DNA from: Streptomyces mirabilis
GTDB taxonomy: Bacteria; Actinomycetota; Actinomycetes; Streptomycetales; Streptomycetaceae
Direction: 5' to 3'
Length of the DNA stretch: 64,000 nucleotides
Assembly (NCBI RefSeq): GCF_039503195.1
Contig: NZ_JBCJKP010000001.1
Coordinates: 7,874,001-7,938,000, forward strand
Positions 1 through 8,350 of this stretch are shown here, piece after piece. The notes below the pieces were generated by a model. The model was not told the origin of the DNA, did not search any database, and worked only from the letters and a program-made list of their open reading frames with translations. The position numbers and the translations under genes are program-made. Every line of letters starts with the position of its first letter. Positions within the stretch are counted from its first letter, which is position 1.

Positions 1-964
1 TGCAGTGGTGCACGGCCTGCGCCACGGCCTGCCGCATGACGGCGGCGGCGCCGAGCACACAGTCCAGCCGGGTCACGGCGACCATCTCGATGATGGTGCG
101 CACCCCGCGCCCCTCGTCTCCGACCCGGCGCGCCCAGGTCCCGTCGAACTCGACCTCGCTCGACGCGTTCGACTTGTTGCCGAGCTTGTCCTTGAGCCGC
201 TGGATGCGGAACACGTTGCGGGTCCCGTCCTCCAGCACCCTCGGCACCAGAAAACAGGTGAGCCCGCCCGGCGCCTGCGCCAGCACCAGGAACCCGTCCG
301 ACATCGGAGCCGAACAGAACCACTTGTGCCCGGTCAGCTCGTAGGTCCCGTCCTCGGCGAGCGGCCGCGCCTCGGTCCTGTTCGCCCGTACGTCACTGCC
401 GCCCTGCTTCTCCGTCATGCCCATCCCGAAGAGCACACCGGCCTTCTGGGAGGCGGGCCGCAGCCCCTGGTCGTAGACGGTGGACGTGAGCAGCGGTTCC
501 CAGAGGGCGGCGAGCGCCGGGTCGGTGCGCAGGGCGGGCACCGCCGCGTGGGTCATCGAGAGCGGGCAGCCGTGGCCCGCCTCGGCCTGCGACCACACGA
601 CGAAGCCGGCCGCGCGCCTGAGGTGACCGCCGGGACGGCTCCAGGCCGTCGTCAGCCCCGCAGAGACGCCCTTGCCGAGCAGTCGGTGCCAGGCGGGATG
701 GAAGTCGACCTCGTCGACGCGGTTGCCGTAGCGGTCGTGGGTGCGCAGCTTCGGCGGGTTCTCGTTGGCGAGCACCCCCCACTCCTGCACCTGCGCGGAG
801 CCCGTCGTACGCCCGAGCAGCGACAGCTCCTCCTGTGCCTCGTCGAGAAGTCCTGGATCAAGGTGTCGCTCGACCGCCTCCACGAGGGCCCGGTCGGCGG
901 CGAAGACGTCATATCCGACCAGGGGCGGAGCCTGGTTGGTCACGGTGTGGGTGCTGGCTGCCAT
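1..964 (-). CDS. AidB-like acyl-CoA dehydrogenase family protein (3' end outside the window)
   Basis: The first ~321 residues of a flavin-dependent acyl-CoA dehydrogenase family protein are present; the C-terminal helical domain lies beyond the left edge. The N-terminus (MAASTHTVTNQAPPLVGYDV) and the central motif GMGMTEKQGGSDVRANRTEA are characteristic of the AidB branch (adaptive response to DNA alkylation; isovaleryl-CoA dehydrogenase-like), which is known to bind FAD and DNA. The motif GHKWFCSAPMSDGFLVLAQA fits the acyl-CoA dehydrogenase middle beta domain. The ATG at 964 is the natural start because the N-terminus matches the family. It is divergent from the YihY gene with almost no intergenic space. 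The family call is firm; a role in alkylation repair is inference. Confidence 0.9.
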   Translation of the reverse strand, partial: MAASTHTVTNQAPPLVGYDVFAADRALVEAVERHLDPGLLDEAQEELSLLGRTTGSAQVQEWGVLANENPPKLRTHDRYGNRVDEVDFHPAWHRLLGKGVSAGLTTAWSRPGGHLRRAAGFVVWSQAEAGHGCPLSMTHAAVPALRTDPALAALWEPLLTSTVYDQGLRPASQKAGVLFGMGMTEKQGGSDVRANRTEARPLAEDGTYELTGHKWFCSAPMSDGFLVLAQAPGGLTCFLVPRVLEDGTRNVFRIQRLKDKLGNKSNASSEVEFDGTWARRVGDEGRGVRTIIEMVAVTRLDCVLGAAAVMRQAVAQAVHHC

Positions 965-981
965 ACGGATACGGTAAGGAC

Positions 982-2316
982 GTGCACCAGGCAAAAGAAA
1001 CACCTGAACGGTCTCCCGTGGGCCGCTTTCACCGCGCTCGCGCGCTGTACAGGAACGTGTCGAAGCGCAGGACCGCCTGGCTGCTGCTCAAGGACACCGT
1101 CAACTCCTGCATGGAGTACCGGATCCTGGGGCTGGCGGCCGAGGCCGCCTTCTTCACACTCCTGTCCGTGCCGCCCCTGCTGCTGAGCCTCATCGGACTG
1201 CTCGGGTACGTGGACGCCTGGACCGGCGCGCACTCGATCGCGAGCCTGGAGTCCAACATCCTCGAGGCCTCCCGCACGGTCCTCACGGACAAGGGCGTCC
1301 ATCAGATCGCCGAACCGATCCTTCACGACGTGATGAAGGGCGGCAGGCCCGACATCATCTCCCTCGGTTTCCTCTTCGCCCTGTGGTCGGGCTCGCGCGC
1401 GGTGAACGTCTTCGTCGACACCATCACCGTGATGTACGGCCTCGACGGCACCCGGGGGATCGTGGCGACGCGCGTGATGTCGTTCCTGCTGTTCATCGTG
1501 GCGCTGCTGATCGGCTCGATCGCGCTGCCTCTGATGGTCGCGGGCCCGGACGCGGTGGTGCAGATCGTGCCGTGGTCGGCGACGCTCGTGCAGGTCCTGT
1601 ACTGGCCTGTCGTCATCGTGCTCTCGGTCGTCTTCCTGACCACGCTGTACCACGTGTCGGTGCCCGTCCGCTCACCCTGGGTGGAGGACGTGCCCGGCGC
1701 CCTGGTCGCCCTCGCCATGTGGGTCTTCGGCAGCTTCCTGCTCCGTATCTACCTGACCAGCACGGTCGAGGGCCCGACGATCTACGGCTCACTCGCCGCC
1801 CCCGTGGCCGTCCTCCTGTGGATCGGTGTCTCCGCGTTCGCCGTCCTCGTCGGCGCCGCCGTCAACGCGGCCATCGACCGGGTCTGGCCGGCCGCCGCCA
1901 CGGCCGCGGCCCGCGCCGAGAACGAGCGCCTGCGTCAGGAGCAGGCCGCCGAGTACGTCGCCCGTGCCGCCGCCCACCGCGCCGGCGACCCCGACCCCGA
2001 CGACCCTGACATGCCCTCCGAGTTCCCGGAACGCTGGTCCCGCTTCCTCCCCGGAGGACGTGACCTCCCGCCTCCGCACCCACGTCAAGAGCTCCCACCA
2101 CCCCCGAAAGAACAACGACGACAACCGCGCGGGGGAGTAGGACGCCCCACGGGAGGCGCCCCTCAGGGGCGCGGGGAACTGCGCGCCCAGCCGCCACCCA
2201 CCCGCACCCGAAGAACGCACCCCGGGGGTCTGGGGGCGGAGCCCCCAGGTGGGGGAGGGGACGGACCTACCCCTTCCACGCACCCCCCACCGCCGCCTCC
2301 CGGGCGAACGCAGTGA
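982..2316 (+). CDS. YihY/virulence factor BrkB family membrane protein, 3' end probably frameshifted
   Basis: Integral membrane protein of the YihY/BrkB (formerly RNase BN) family, function unknown. About six hydrophobic segments follow a short cytoplasmic N-terminus; family hallmarks include EYRILGLAAEAAFFTLLS, SLGFLFALWSGSRAVNVF and YGSLAAPVAVLLWIGVSAF. The start is GTG 982 (giving VHQAKETPERSP) or GTG 1018; no clear Shine-Dalgarno decides. After SEFPERWSRFLP the frame runs into a Pro/Arg/Gly-rich tail to 2316. The +1 frame from 2051 instead reads PEDVTSRLRTHVK and stops at 2138-2140, which is the kind of C-terminus I expect for this family. One C lost from the run at 2049-2052 would explain it. 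The overlap with the SDR gene tail also argues that the 2316 end is artificial. Confidence 0.85.
   Translation: MHQAKETPERSPVGRFHRARALYRNVSKRRTAWLLLKDTVNSCMEYRILGLAAEAAFFTLLSVPPLLLSLIGLLGYVDAWTGAHSIASLESNILEASRTVLTDKGVHQIAEPILHDVMKGGRPDIISLGFLFALWSGSRAVNVFVDTITVMYGLDGTRGIVATRVMSFLLFIVALLIGSIALPLMVAGPDAVVQIVPWSATLVQVLYWPVVIVLSVVFLTTLYHVSVPVRSPWVEDVPGALVALAMWVFGSFLLRIYLTSTVEGPTIYGSLAAPVAVLLWIGVSAFAVLVGAAVNAAIDRVWPAAATAAARAENERLRQEQAAEYVARAAAHRAGDPDPDDPDMPSEFPERWSRFLPGGRDLPPPHPRQELPPPPKEQRRQPRGGVGRPTGGAPQGRGELRAQPPPTRTRRTHPGGLGAEPPGGGGDGPTPSTHPPPPPPGRTQ
2156..2172. repeat. Perfect inverted repeat in a Streptomyces-type intergenic element
   Basis: Arms gcgcccct and aggggcgc flank a single base. 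It sits inside a GC-rich stretch (about 2150-2260) containing ggcgcggggaactgcgcg, a string I know as a frequently dispersed intergenic sequence in Streptomyces chromosomes. It lies just after the presumed original stop of the YihY gene (2140), so it may act as its terminator. Confidence 0.6.
2230..2248. terminator. GC hairpin between convergent YihY and SDR genes
   Basis: Arms ctgggggc and gcccccag enclose gga. There is no T-tract, as is common for actinomycete terminators. Placed between two convergent genes, it could serve both directions. Confidence 0.5.
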
Positions 2317-3079
2317 AATCGCGAGGCTCCCGCCCCAGAACCTGGCGCACACCCTCCGAAAGGTGGGAGTTGCGCCCGTCGAGCAGGCTCTCGAAGAGCT
2401 CGACGAGGAACTCGACCTCCTCCGCCGGCACCCCGAGCCCGGCCAGCTGATCGCCGTACTGGCGCGCCGTCACCGGGAGATACGTCAGCTCACCCCCCGT
2501 CGCCGCCGCGATCTCCCCCACCGCCTCCCGGAAACTCAGCAGCCGGGGCCCGGAGACGGCGAGCTCCTGCCGGACATACCGGTCGCCCCCCGTGAGCACG
2601 GCCACCACGACGTCCGCGATGTCCCGCACATCGACGAACGGCTCCCGCACCTCACCGGCGGGAAACACCAGTTCCCCGCGGAGCAGCCCCTCCACCAGCG
2701 GCCCCTCGCTGAAGTTCTGCGCGAACCACGCGGCCCGTACGACCGTCCAGTCGGCGCCCGACGCCCTCAGCGCCTCCTCGGCCGGCCGCGCCCGCTCCTC
2801 ACCCCGCGAGGACAGCAGCACCAGCCGCCGCACCCCGAGCCCGACGGCCTCCCGTGCCAGACCCCCGACCACCTCGGCCGCGTCGGGCGAGCCGACATCC
2901 GTGGGGTGGACGAGATACGCCGCGTCGGCACCCCGCAGCGTGTCCGCCCACGTCGACCGGTCCGTCCAGTCGAACCCCGCCGCACGGGACGCCGCCCGCA
3001 CCCTCAGCCCCGCCGCCCGCGCGGCCTCGGCCACCCGCCGTCCGGTACGCCCCGTGGCGCCCGTCACCAGCACCGTCAT
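2267..3079 (-). CDS. NmrA-like SDR-family NAD(P)-binding protein
   Basis: Atypical short-chain dehydrogenase/NmrA-like protein of 270 residues. The N-terminal Rossmann motif TVLVTGATGRTGRRVAEAAR fits NAD(P) binding, followed by GFDWTDRSTWADTLRGADA and the family motif RAAWFAQNFSEG. The YxxxK pair of classical SDRs is not evident, so it may be a redox sensor or a quinone-type reductase, not a classic dehydrogenase. ATG 3079 puts the dinucleotide motif at residue 6 and has AGGGG just upstream; an in-frame ATG at 3118 would add 13 polar residues. The gene is divergent from the AraC regulator at 3222, which probably controls it. Confidence 0.85.
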   Translation of the reverse strand: MTVLVTGATGRTGRRVAEAARAAGLRVRAASRAAGFDWTDRSTWADTLRGADAAYLVHPTDVGSPDAAEVVGGLAREAVGLGVRRLVLLSSRGEERARPAEEALRASGADWTVVRAAWFAQNFSEGPLVEGLLRGELVFPAGEVREPFVDVRDIADVVVAVLTGGDRYVRQELAVSGPRLLSFREAVGEIAAATGGELTYLPVTARQYGDQLAGLGVPAEEVEFLVELFESLLDGRNSHLSEGVRQVLGREPRDFTAFAREAAVGGAWKG

Positions 3080-3180
3080 GTCCCCTGCGCGCTCTTCGCC
3101 CGCCCTGTTCTGCGTCATACCGACAGTGAAGCGCCGCCCGCGCAGGACTCCCATCGCCGAGGGCCTCATTCCCATAAGCG

Positions 3181-3213
3181 GACGTCTACGTCCCTTCCTC
3201 TCCGACGTCTACG
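3181..3213. promoter_or_regulatory. Direct repeat upstream of the AraC gene, candidate operator
   Basis: The 10-mer gacgtctacg occurs at 3181-3190 and again at 3204-3213, 23 bp start to start, roughly two helical turns. It lies in the divergent SDR/AraC intergenic region just before the AraC ATG at 3222. AraC regulators typically bind direct repeats, so an autoregulatory or shared operator is a reasonable inference. Confidence 0.45.
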
Positions 3214-3221
3214 CTGACGCC

Positions 3222-4157
3222 ATGGACGCACTCGCCGGCCTGCTGGAGGGCCCCAGGGCACGCGGCGCCTTCATGATCCGTGCGTGCTTCGACCCGCCCT
3301 GGTGCGTACGCGTCGAGGACCGCGCTCCTCTCACGATCATGCTCGTGGTGCGCGGCGGGGCCTGGGTCGTGCCGGACGCGGGGGAAGGCGTGTTCCTGCG
3401 GGCAGGTGACCTCGCGATCGCCCGTGGACCCGACCCGTACACCTGCGCGGACGAGCCGGGGACCCCGCCGCAGGCGGTGATCCTGCCGGGCGGCGAGTGC
3501 ACCTATCCCGACGGGCGGTCCCTGAAGGGCCAGTGGGACCTGGACGTCCGTACCTGGGGCGACCGGCTCGACGGCTCCACGGTGCTGCTGATCGGGACGT
3601 ACATGATGCGGGGCGAGATCAACGGCAGGCTGCTCGACGCCCTGCCGCCGCTGCTCTCCCTGACGCAGGACGTGTGGGACTGCCCGCTCACCGCGATCCT
3701 CACCGAGGAGATCGTCCGTGACGAGCCCGGCCAGGAGGTGGTCCTGGACCGGCTCCTCGACCTCCTCATGATCGCCGCGCTGCGCGCCTGGTTCTCCCGT
3801 CCGGAGGCCGCCGCCCCCGCCTGGTACCGGGCGCTCGCGGACCCCGTCGTCGGCCGGGTGCTGCGGCTCGTCCAGGACGACCCGGCACACCCCTGGACGG
3901 TGGCGACGCTCGCCGCGAAGGCCGGGGTGTCGCGGGCCGCGCTGGCCCGCCGCTTCAGTGAACTCGTGGGCGAGCCCCCGATGACGTACCTCACCGGCTG
4001 GCGCCTCGCCCTGGCCGCCGACCGGCTGCGCGAAACGGACGACACCCTCGAGGCGATCGCCCGCCACGTCGGCTACGGCAGCGCGTTCGCCCTGTCCAGC
4101 GCCTTCAAACGGGTGTACGGGGTGAGCCCGCAGGAGCACCGGACGCGGGCGGCGTAG
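3222..4157 (+). CDS. AraC family transcriptional regulator with N-terminal cupin-type domain
   Basis: Protein of 311 residues. The first ~190 residues resemble the AraC-associated cupin domain ([40 protein letters not shown]). The C-terminal ~100 residues hold the two helix-turn-helix motifs of AraC/XylS proteins ([20 protein letters not shown] and [20 protein letters not shown], then [13 protein letters not shown]). It probably senses a small molecule and controls the divergent NmrA-like SDR gene, a recurring pairing in actinomycetes. A second AraC gene follows 10 bp downstream. Confidence 0.92.
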   Translation: MDALAGLLEGPRARGAFMIRACFDPPWCVRVEDRAPLTIMLVVRGGAWVVPDAGEGVFLRAGDLAIARGPDPYTCADEPGTPPQAVILPGGECTYPDGRSLKGQWDLDVRTWGDRLDGSTVLLIGTYMMRGEINGRLLDALPPLLSLTQDVWDCPLTAILTEEIVRDEPGQEVVLDRLLDLLMIAALRAWFSRPEAAAPAWYRALADPVVGRVLRLVQDDPAHPWTVATLAAKAGVSRAALARRFSELVGEPPMTYLTGWRLALAADRLRETDDTLEAIARHVGYGSAFALSSAFKRVYGVSPQEHRTRAA

Positions 4158-4167
4158 CCTGACGTAC

Positions 4168-4854
4168 ATGTACGTGGAGCGGCCTTCCCGGTTGGCGGGC
4201 GCCGTCGTGTGGTCCCGTGGCACGTCCGGTTCCACGGTGGGGTCCGTGCTTCCCGACGGCTGTATGGACCTGCTTTGGCACGAGGGGCGACTGCTCGTCG
4301 CCGGGCCCGACACCCGGGCGCACGTTCCCGAGGGCGCGGCCGGGCACTGGGCGGGCGTCCGCTTCTACCCCGGCACGGGGCCGACGTTCCTCGGCGTACC
4401 CGCCCACGAACTGCGCGACCTGCGCGTCGACTTGGCGGACCTGTGGCCGGCCTCGGAGGTCCGGCGCCGCACCGCGCGGGTCGCCGCGGCCGCCGACCCG
4501 GTGACCGCGCTGGAGCAGGTGGCACTGGACCGGGCGGCTGTCACCGATCCCCCCGACCCGCTGCTGCGGGAGGTCGTGACGGCCCTGGGTGCGGGCCGGT
4601 CGATCGCGGCGACGGCCGACCGACTCGGCCTGAGCGCACGCCAGTTGCACCGCCGCTCACTGACCGCCTTCGGCTACGGGCCCAAGACCCTCGCCCGCGT
4701 CCTGCGCCTGCAACGGGCGCTCGCCCTCGCCTGTACCGGGGTCCCCTTCGCGCAGACGGCGGCCCGCTCCGGCTTCGCCGACCAGGCCCATCTGGCCCGG
4801 GAGGTAAGGGAGTTGGCGGGCATGCCGCTGGGGGAACTACTCGGCCGCGGGTAG
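4168..4854 (+). CDS. AraC family helix-turn-helix regulator
   Basis: Protein of 228 residues. The N-terminal half ([40 protein letters not shown]) matches the ~100-residue ligand-domain type often found fused to AraC HTH domains. The C-terminal half has the HTH ([20 protein letters not shown], then [18 protein letters not shown]). It begins 10 bp after the previous AraC gene, so the two may be co-transcribed. Its 3' end overlaps the convergent VOC gene by 18 bp; this AraC/VOC pairing suggests the VOC gene as target. Confidence 0.9.
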   Translation: MYVERPSRLAGAVVWSRGTSGSTVGSVLPDGCMDLLWHEGRLLVAGPDTRAHVPEGAAGHWAGVRFYPGTGPTFLGVPAHELRDLRVDLADLWPASEVRRRTARVAAAADPVTALEQVALDRAAVTDPPDPLLREVVTALGAGRSIAATADRLGLSARQLHRRSLTAFGYGPKTLARVLRLQRALALACTGVPFAQTAARSGFADQAHLAREVRELAGMPLGELLGRG

Positions 4855-5241
4855 CGCCGCGAACAGGTCGACGCCATTGCCGTCCGGGTCGTGCACGACC
4901 GCGTACCGCATCCCCCAGAAGGCGTCCCACGGCTTGAGCTCGCCGCGGTACCCGGCGCCGACCAGGTCCTCGTAGACGGAGTCGACCTCCGCCGGGCCGT
5001 CGCAGCCGAAGGCGAGCGACATCCGGCCGCCCCCGTCGGCCGGCGGCCGCCACCCCGCGTGAAACGAACGGACCGTCTCCTCGGTGTCGATCGCCAGCCG
5101 GGACCCTCCGGGCAGTTCGGCCTCGACGTGCGGCTGGTCCTCGGCGCCCTCGGGGAAGACGAGCCCGAGGCGGCGGTAGAAGGCGAGCGTGGCGGCCATG
5201 TCGGAGGCGACCACGCCGATCACGGCGAATCGTGGAGTCAT
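4837..5241 (-). CDS. VOC family protein (glyoxalase/bleomycin-resistance-like)
   Basis: 134-residue single-domain vicinal-oxygen-chelate protein. Visible are the beta-alpha-beta start ([20 protein letters not shown]), [20 protein letters not shown], and the C-terminal strand [20 protein letters not shown]. Metal-ligand His/Glu positions are only partly matched (H in PHVEAEL, D in NGVDLF), so enzyme or binding protein cannot be decided. ATG 5241 is chosen because [15 protein letters not shown] aligns with family N-termini. It is convergent with, and overlaps, the AraC gene. Confidence 0.88.
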   Translation of the reverse strand: MTPRFAVIGVVASDMAATLAFYRRLGLVFPEGAEDQPHVEAELPGGSRLAIDTEETVRSFHAGWRPPADGGGRMSLAFGCDGPAEVDSVYEDLVGAGYRGELKPWDAFWGMRYAVVHDPDGNGVDLFAALPAAE

Positions 5242-5307
5242 GGGGACACCGTAGGAAGAGAGCGGGAAGCGGGTCTTGAACGAATCGGACGGAGTCCCTC
5301 GGCGGGC

Positions 5308-5350
5308 GGAACGACGGGAACCGAACTCCGGAACGACGGGAACCGAACTC
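5308..5350. repeat. Two tandem copies of a 21-bp repeat
   Basis: Identical copies, each containing gaacgacgggaaccgaactc, occupy 5308-5328 and 5330-5350, a 22-bp period. They lie between the VOC start (5241) and the membrane-protein gene (5422). They could be an operator pair or a recent local duplication. Confidence 0.65.
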
Positions 5351-5421
5351 ACGGAGGAGCACGTCTCCTGTGGCCGGGACAGAGCAAGTACGGGTCACCG
5401 GTGTGGAGGGAAGGCGAAGGC

Positions 5422-5823
5422 ATGTCAGGCACACTCGGGGGCGTCCTGTGCGGGGGAGTCGGCGTGGCCCTCCTCGGCTGCGCGCTCTCGGAAGGCGTCC
5501 AGATGCGCCGGTTGCGCCGTCACGGGCTCCACACCCACGGCGTGGTGGTCGACAACGTCCGCGTCCGCAGTGAGGACGGGCCCGAATGGGTGCCGGTCAT
5601 CGAGTTCCTGGACCACCGGGGTCACCGAGTGGAGTTCAAGCCCCGTATGCGCGGATCCGGAATGGGGCTCGCCACCGGGCTGACCGTGCCCGTGATCTAT
5701 CCGCGGCACAACCCACGGCGGGCCAGGGTGCGGATGTGGCGGCACATGACGGGACCGGTGGTCGTCCTGGCGTTCGCCGCAGCGGCCTTCCTCACGGTGG
5801 GCGTCTTCATCGTCGTGAACTGA
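5422..5823 (+). CDS. Small membrane protein, DUF3592-like
   Basis: 133 residues. A hydrophobic segment at the N-terminus (about residues 3-23), a soluble beta-rich middle (HGLHTHGVVVDNVRVRSEDG, VPVIEFLDHRGHRVEFKPRM) and a C-terminal transmembrane helix (about 110-130) make the DUF3592 layout, whose function is unknown. ATG 5422 is supported by a purine-rich GGAAGGCGAAGG upstream. The lipoprotein gene follows after 55 bp. Confidence 0.75.
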   Translation: MSGTLGGVLCGGVGVALLGCALSEGVQMRRLRRHGLHTHGVVVDNVRVRSEDGPEWVPVIEFLDHRGHRVEFKPRMRGSGMGLATGLTVPVIYPRHNPRRARVRMWRHMTGPVVVLAFAAAAFLTVGVFIVVN

Positions 5824-5835
5824 CGTGTATCTGCA

Positions 5836-5868
5836 CTGCCGCACACCTGTGGAACACCTGTGCGGCAG
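5836..5868. promoter_or_regulatory. 10-bp-stem hairpin overlapping the lipoprotein ribosome-binding region
   Basis: Arms ctgccgcaca (5836-5845) and tgtgcggcag (5859-5868) pair perfectly around a 13-nt loop. The right arm runs into the ggcagga element that probably serves as Shine-Dalgarno for ATG 5879. It may be a terminator of the upstream gene, or a structure masking translation of the next one. Confidence 0.5.
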
Positions 5869-5878
5869 GATGGGCGCC

Positions 5879-6448
5879 ATGATCCGACCTGTGCGCGTGC
5901 TGTTGCTCCCGGTGGTGCTGCTGGTTCCCGTACTGCTCACGGGGTGCGGTTCGGAGAAGGCGGGAGCCGGGCCCGGAGTGGACTCGTCGGCCTCGGTCGC
6001 CGTGCCGGGCCGGGCCGAACTCGACGCACGCGCACGGGCGTTGCAGATCGCACCGGAACTCGTGTACGTCACGAAGGCTCCCGGCTACACCCTCGCCCAG
6101 CAGTCGGTCGGCGTGTACGGCGACGACGGCTTCTCCGGCGTGTACTGGGCGAAGGAGACCAACGCCCAGATCCAACTGTCCGTGGAACGGGGCACGATGA
6201 CGGCGCGGTCCTGCCCGAAGCAGCCGGTCGGCGGCATGGCGGGCGAGCGGACGGTGTGTGAGCGGGACGGCGACGCGTGGTACCGCGCCGGTGGGGGCCG
6301 GCACGAGTACGCGCTCGTCGAAAAGGGCCATGTGCTGAAAGTGAGCGGTGACTCGACGAAGGTGACGCGGGCCGTCCTGCGCTCCGCCCTCCACTCCGCC
6401 CACCGCCCGAGCGACGCCGAACTCGCCGCCGTCCTGCCACCGGCTTGA
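5879..6448 (+). CDS. Putative lipoprotein of unknown function
   Basis: 189-residue exported protein. The signal peptide RPVRVLLLPVVLLVPVLLTG ends in a lipobox LLTGC, so Cys ~22 should be lipid-modified and the protein tethered outside the membrane. The mature part (KAPGYTLAQQSVGVYGDDGF, YWAKETNAQIQLSVERGTMT) has no catalytic motif I recognise. ATG 5879 follows AGGA by a suitable distance; ATG 5870 is an in-frame alternative. Confidence 0.8.
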   Translation: MIRPVRVLLLPVVLLVPVLLTGCGSEKAGAGPGVDSSASVAVPGRAELDARARALQIAPELVYVTKAPGYTLAQQSVGVYGDDGFSGVYWAKETNAQIQLSVERGTMTARSCPKQPVGGMAGERTVCERDGDAWYRAGGGRHEYALVEKGHVLKVSGDSTKVTRAVLRSALHSAHRPSDAELAAVLPPA

Positions 6449-6543
6449 ACAGCCACGACACCCGTGGAGCGGGGTGACTTGCCGCCGACGGGGGACGGGA
6501 CACCCGACAGCCGAAACGATTCCCCAGGCATAGGCTCGCGCCC

Positions 6544-7197
6544 ATGACCACCCGCGTTCTCGTCTACACCCGCACCACCGACTACCGGCACGACTCCATC
6601 CCGGCCGCCGTCGCCGCCGTACGCTTGCTGGGTGCGACCCACGGCTTCGACGTCGACGCCACCGAGGACCCGGCCGCATTCGAGACGCGCCTCGACCCGT
6701 ATGCGGCGGTCGTCTTCCTCTCCACCAGCGGGGACGTGCTGACTCCGCCCGGACGGACCCGGCTCGCGGCGTACGTCGAGGGCGGTGGTGGGTTCGTCGG
6801 AGTGCACGCCGCCGCCTGCACCGAGTACGACTGGCCGTACTACGGCGAACTCCTCGGCGCGCGCTTCGACCGGCACCCGGAGTACCAGCCGGGCAAGGCC
6901 GTCGTCGAGGACCGCGGGCATCCCGCGACCGAACACCTGCCGACCGTCTGGGAGTTCACCGACGAGTGGTACGACTTCCGCGCCAACCCGCGAGGTGCGG
7001 TCCGCGTCCTCGCCTCCGCCGACGAATCCTCGTACGAGGGCGGCGGCATGGGCCGGGACCATCCCCTCGTCTGGTGCCGGGAACAGGGCGCGGGCCGGGT
7101 CTTCTACACCGCGCTCGGGCACGCCGCGGAGGCGTACGAGGACCCCGACTTCCGTGCGCATCTGCTCGGCGGCATCACCTGGGCGGCCGCCCGCTGA
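6544..7197 (+). CDS. ThuA domain-containing protein
   Basis: 217 residues spanning a whole ThuA domain, a class I glutamine-amidotransferase-like fold linked to trehalose/sugar utilisation. Seen: start strand RVLVYTRTTDYRHDSIPAAV, GGGGFVGVHAAACTEYDWPY, EFTDEWYDFRANPRGAVRVL and the C-terminal DHPLVWCREQGAGRVFYTAL. The family is cytoplasmic and several members act on keto-sugars or glycosides, but activity here is unproven. The 3' end overlaps the convergent LacI-type regulator by 23 bp, which suggests they belong together. Confidence 0.92.
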   Translation: MTTRVLVYTRTTDYRHDSIPAAVAAVRLLGATHGFDVDATEDPAAFETRLDPYAAVVFLSTSGDVLTPPGRTRLAAYVEGGGGFVGVHAAACTEYDWPYYGELLGARFDRHPEYQPGKAVVEDRGHPATEHLPTVWEFTDEWYDFRANPRGAVRVLASADESSYEGGGMGRDHPLVWCREQGAGRVFYTALGHAAEAYEDPDFRAHLLGGITWAAAR

Positions 7198-8251
7198 GCG
7201 ATTCGGCCGCTCTCCACCGGAACGGTACCGGCCCCGTACTCGCCCGTTCCACCAGACGCGTCGACAACTCCGTACGCGTGCCCTCAGGTTGCTCGCCCGC
7301 CATCATCCGCACGAGCAGGCGCAGTGCCGTCGCGGCCATCTCGGAGAGCGGCTGACGCACGGTGGTGAGGGCCGGAGTGGCCCAGCGCGACTCGGGAAGA
7401 TCGTCGAAGCCGACCACACTGAAGTCGTCCGGGACTCTCAACTCCCTTTCGGAAAGGGCTTGGTAGGCACCGAGTGCCATCCGGTCGGAACAGACGAAGA
7501 CAGCGGTGGGCGGCTCGGGGAGGTCGAGGAGTTCCCGCATGCGGCGGTGGGCCCCGGTCTCGCTGAAGCCGCCGTAACGGACGTACTCGGGGCGGTGCCC
7601 GATCCCGGCCGAGGCGAGGGCCGAGCGGTGGCCGGCGACCCGGGCGCCGCCCCACATCCTGCGGCGGAAGCCGCCGATGACGCCGATGCGCTCATGGCCG
7701 AGGGAGAGGAGATGTTCCGTCGCCAGCACCCCGCCCTGCCAGTTGGCCGCGCCCACCGACACCACACCGGGCGGCGGTTCGAGCACCGGGTCGATCATCA
7801 CGAACGGGATGCGGTGCTGCTCCAACCAGGCGTACTGGGACGGGGTGAGCTCGGCCAGGTTGAACAGCACGCCCGCCGAACCCCGCGTGGTGAGCTTGTC
7901 CAGCCAGTCGCGCTGCGGGCGTGCGCCCCCGGTCCGGGTCAGGCCGGCCGAGACGACCACCTCCAGGCCCGCGTCGTGCGCCGCGCCCTCCACCCCGTGC
8001 AGCACCGCACCCGACCAGGAGCTCTCCAGCGAGTGCACCACGAGGTCGACCAGCCCCGGCGGCTTCGCCACCTCGAAGCGGGGTCTGCGGACGTAGCCGA
8101 GCCGGTCGAGCGCCTCGGTGACGCGGCGGCGGGTCTCCGGTGCCACGTCCTCCCGGCCGTTGACCACCTTCGACGCCGTCGGCACCGAGACTCCCGCCGC
8201 ACGGGCGACGACCGCCAGCGTCGGCCCGGCCACGCTTCCCGTACGCACCAT
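7175..8251 (-). CDS. LacI family transcriptional regulator
   Basis: 358 residues. An N-terminal LacI HTH (about 10-35: LAVVARAAGVSVPTASKVVN) and hinge (RVTEALDRLGYVRRP) precede a periplasmic-binding-protein-like sugar domain (SSWSGAVLHGVEGAAHDAGL, GVIGGFRRRMWGG, DDFSVVGFDDLPESRWATPA). It is likely a repressor released by a sugar or sugar derivative. ATG 8251 is chosen because the HTH then starts near residue 10. A LacI-like palindrome at 8333-8350 lies upstream, suggesting autoregulation. It is convergent with ThuA. Confidence 0.95.
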   Translation of the reverse strand: MVRTGSVAGPTLAVVARAAGVSVPTASKVVNGREDVAPETRRRVTEALDRLGYVRRPRFEVAKPPGLVDLVVHSLESSWSGAVLHGVEGAAHDAGLEVVVSAGLTRTGGARPQRDWLDKLTTRGSAGVLFNLAELTPSQYAWLEQHRIPFVMIDPVLEPPPGVVSVGAANWQGGVLATEHLLSLGHERIGVIGGFRRRMWGGARVAGHRSALASAGIGHRPEYVRYGGFSETGAHRRMRELLDLPEPPTAVFVCSDRMALGAYQALSERELRVPDDFSVVGFDDLPESRWATPALTTVRQPLSEMAATALRLLVRMMAGEQPEGTRTELSTRLVERASTGPVPFRWRAAESLSGRPPR

Positions 8252-8332
8252 GAGAGCCCGCCTCCCCGGCCCGCCCGAGGGCCCGTCGAAAGTTTCGAAC
8301 AGCACTGCTCGCACGACCGGCATCGCGACCGC

Positions 8333-8350
8333 GTAGCAAACGCTTTCTAC
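8333..8350. promoter_or_regulatory. LacI-type operator candidate upstream of the LacI gene
   Basis: The 18-bp quasi-palindrome gtagcaaacgctttctac is centred on CG, with only two mismatched base pairs between half-sites. LacI-family operators in actinomycetes are typically AA/TT-flanked palindromes with a central CG. It lies 82 bp upstream of the LacI start. Confidence 0.6.

Noticed and set aside
5..1186. Long plus-strand open frame of ~393 codons at the left edge
   Set aside because: It is the antisense shadow of the AidB-like gene: the minus strand gives a clear acyl-CoA dehydrogenase sequence, while this frame is Pro/Arg/Gly-rich and motif-free, as high-GC antisense frames are.
5836..5868. 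Hairpin considered as a riboswitch
   Set aside because: A single 10-bp stem without any conserved aptamer core; a terminator or simple translational hairpin is more likely.
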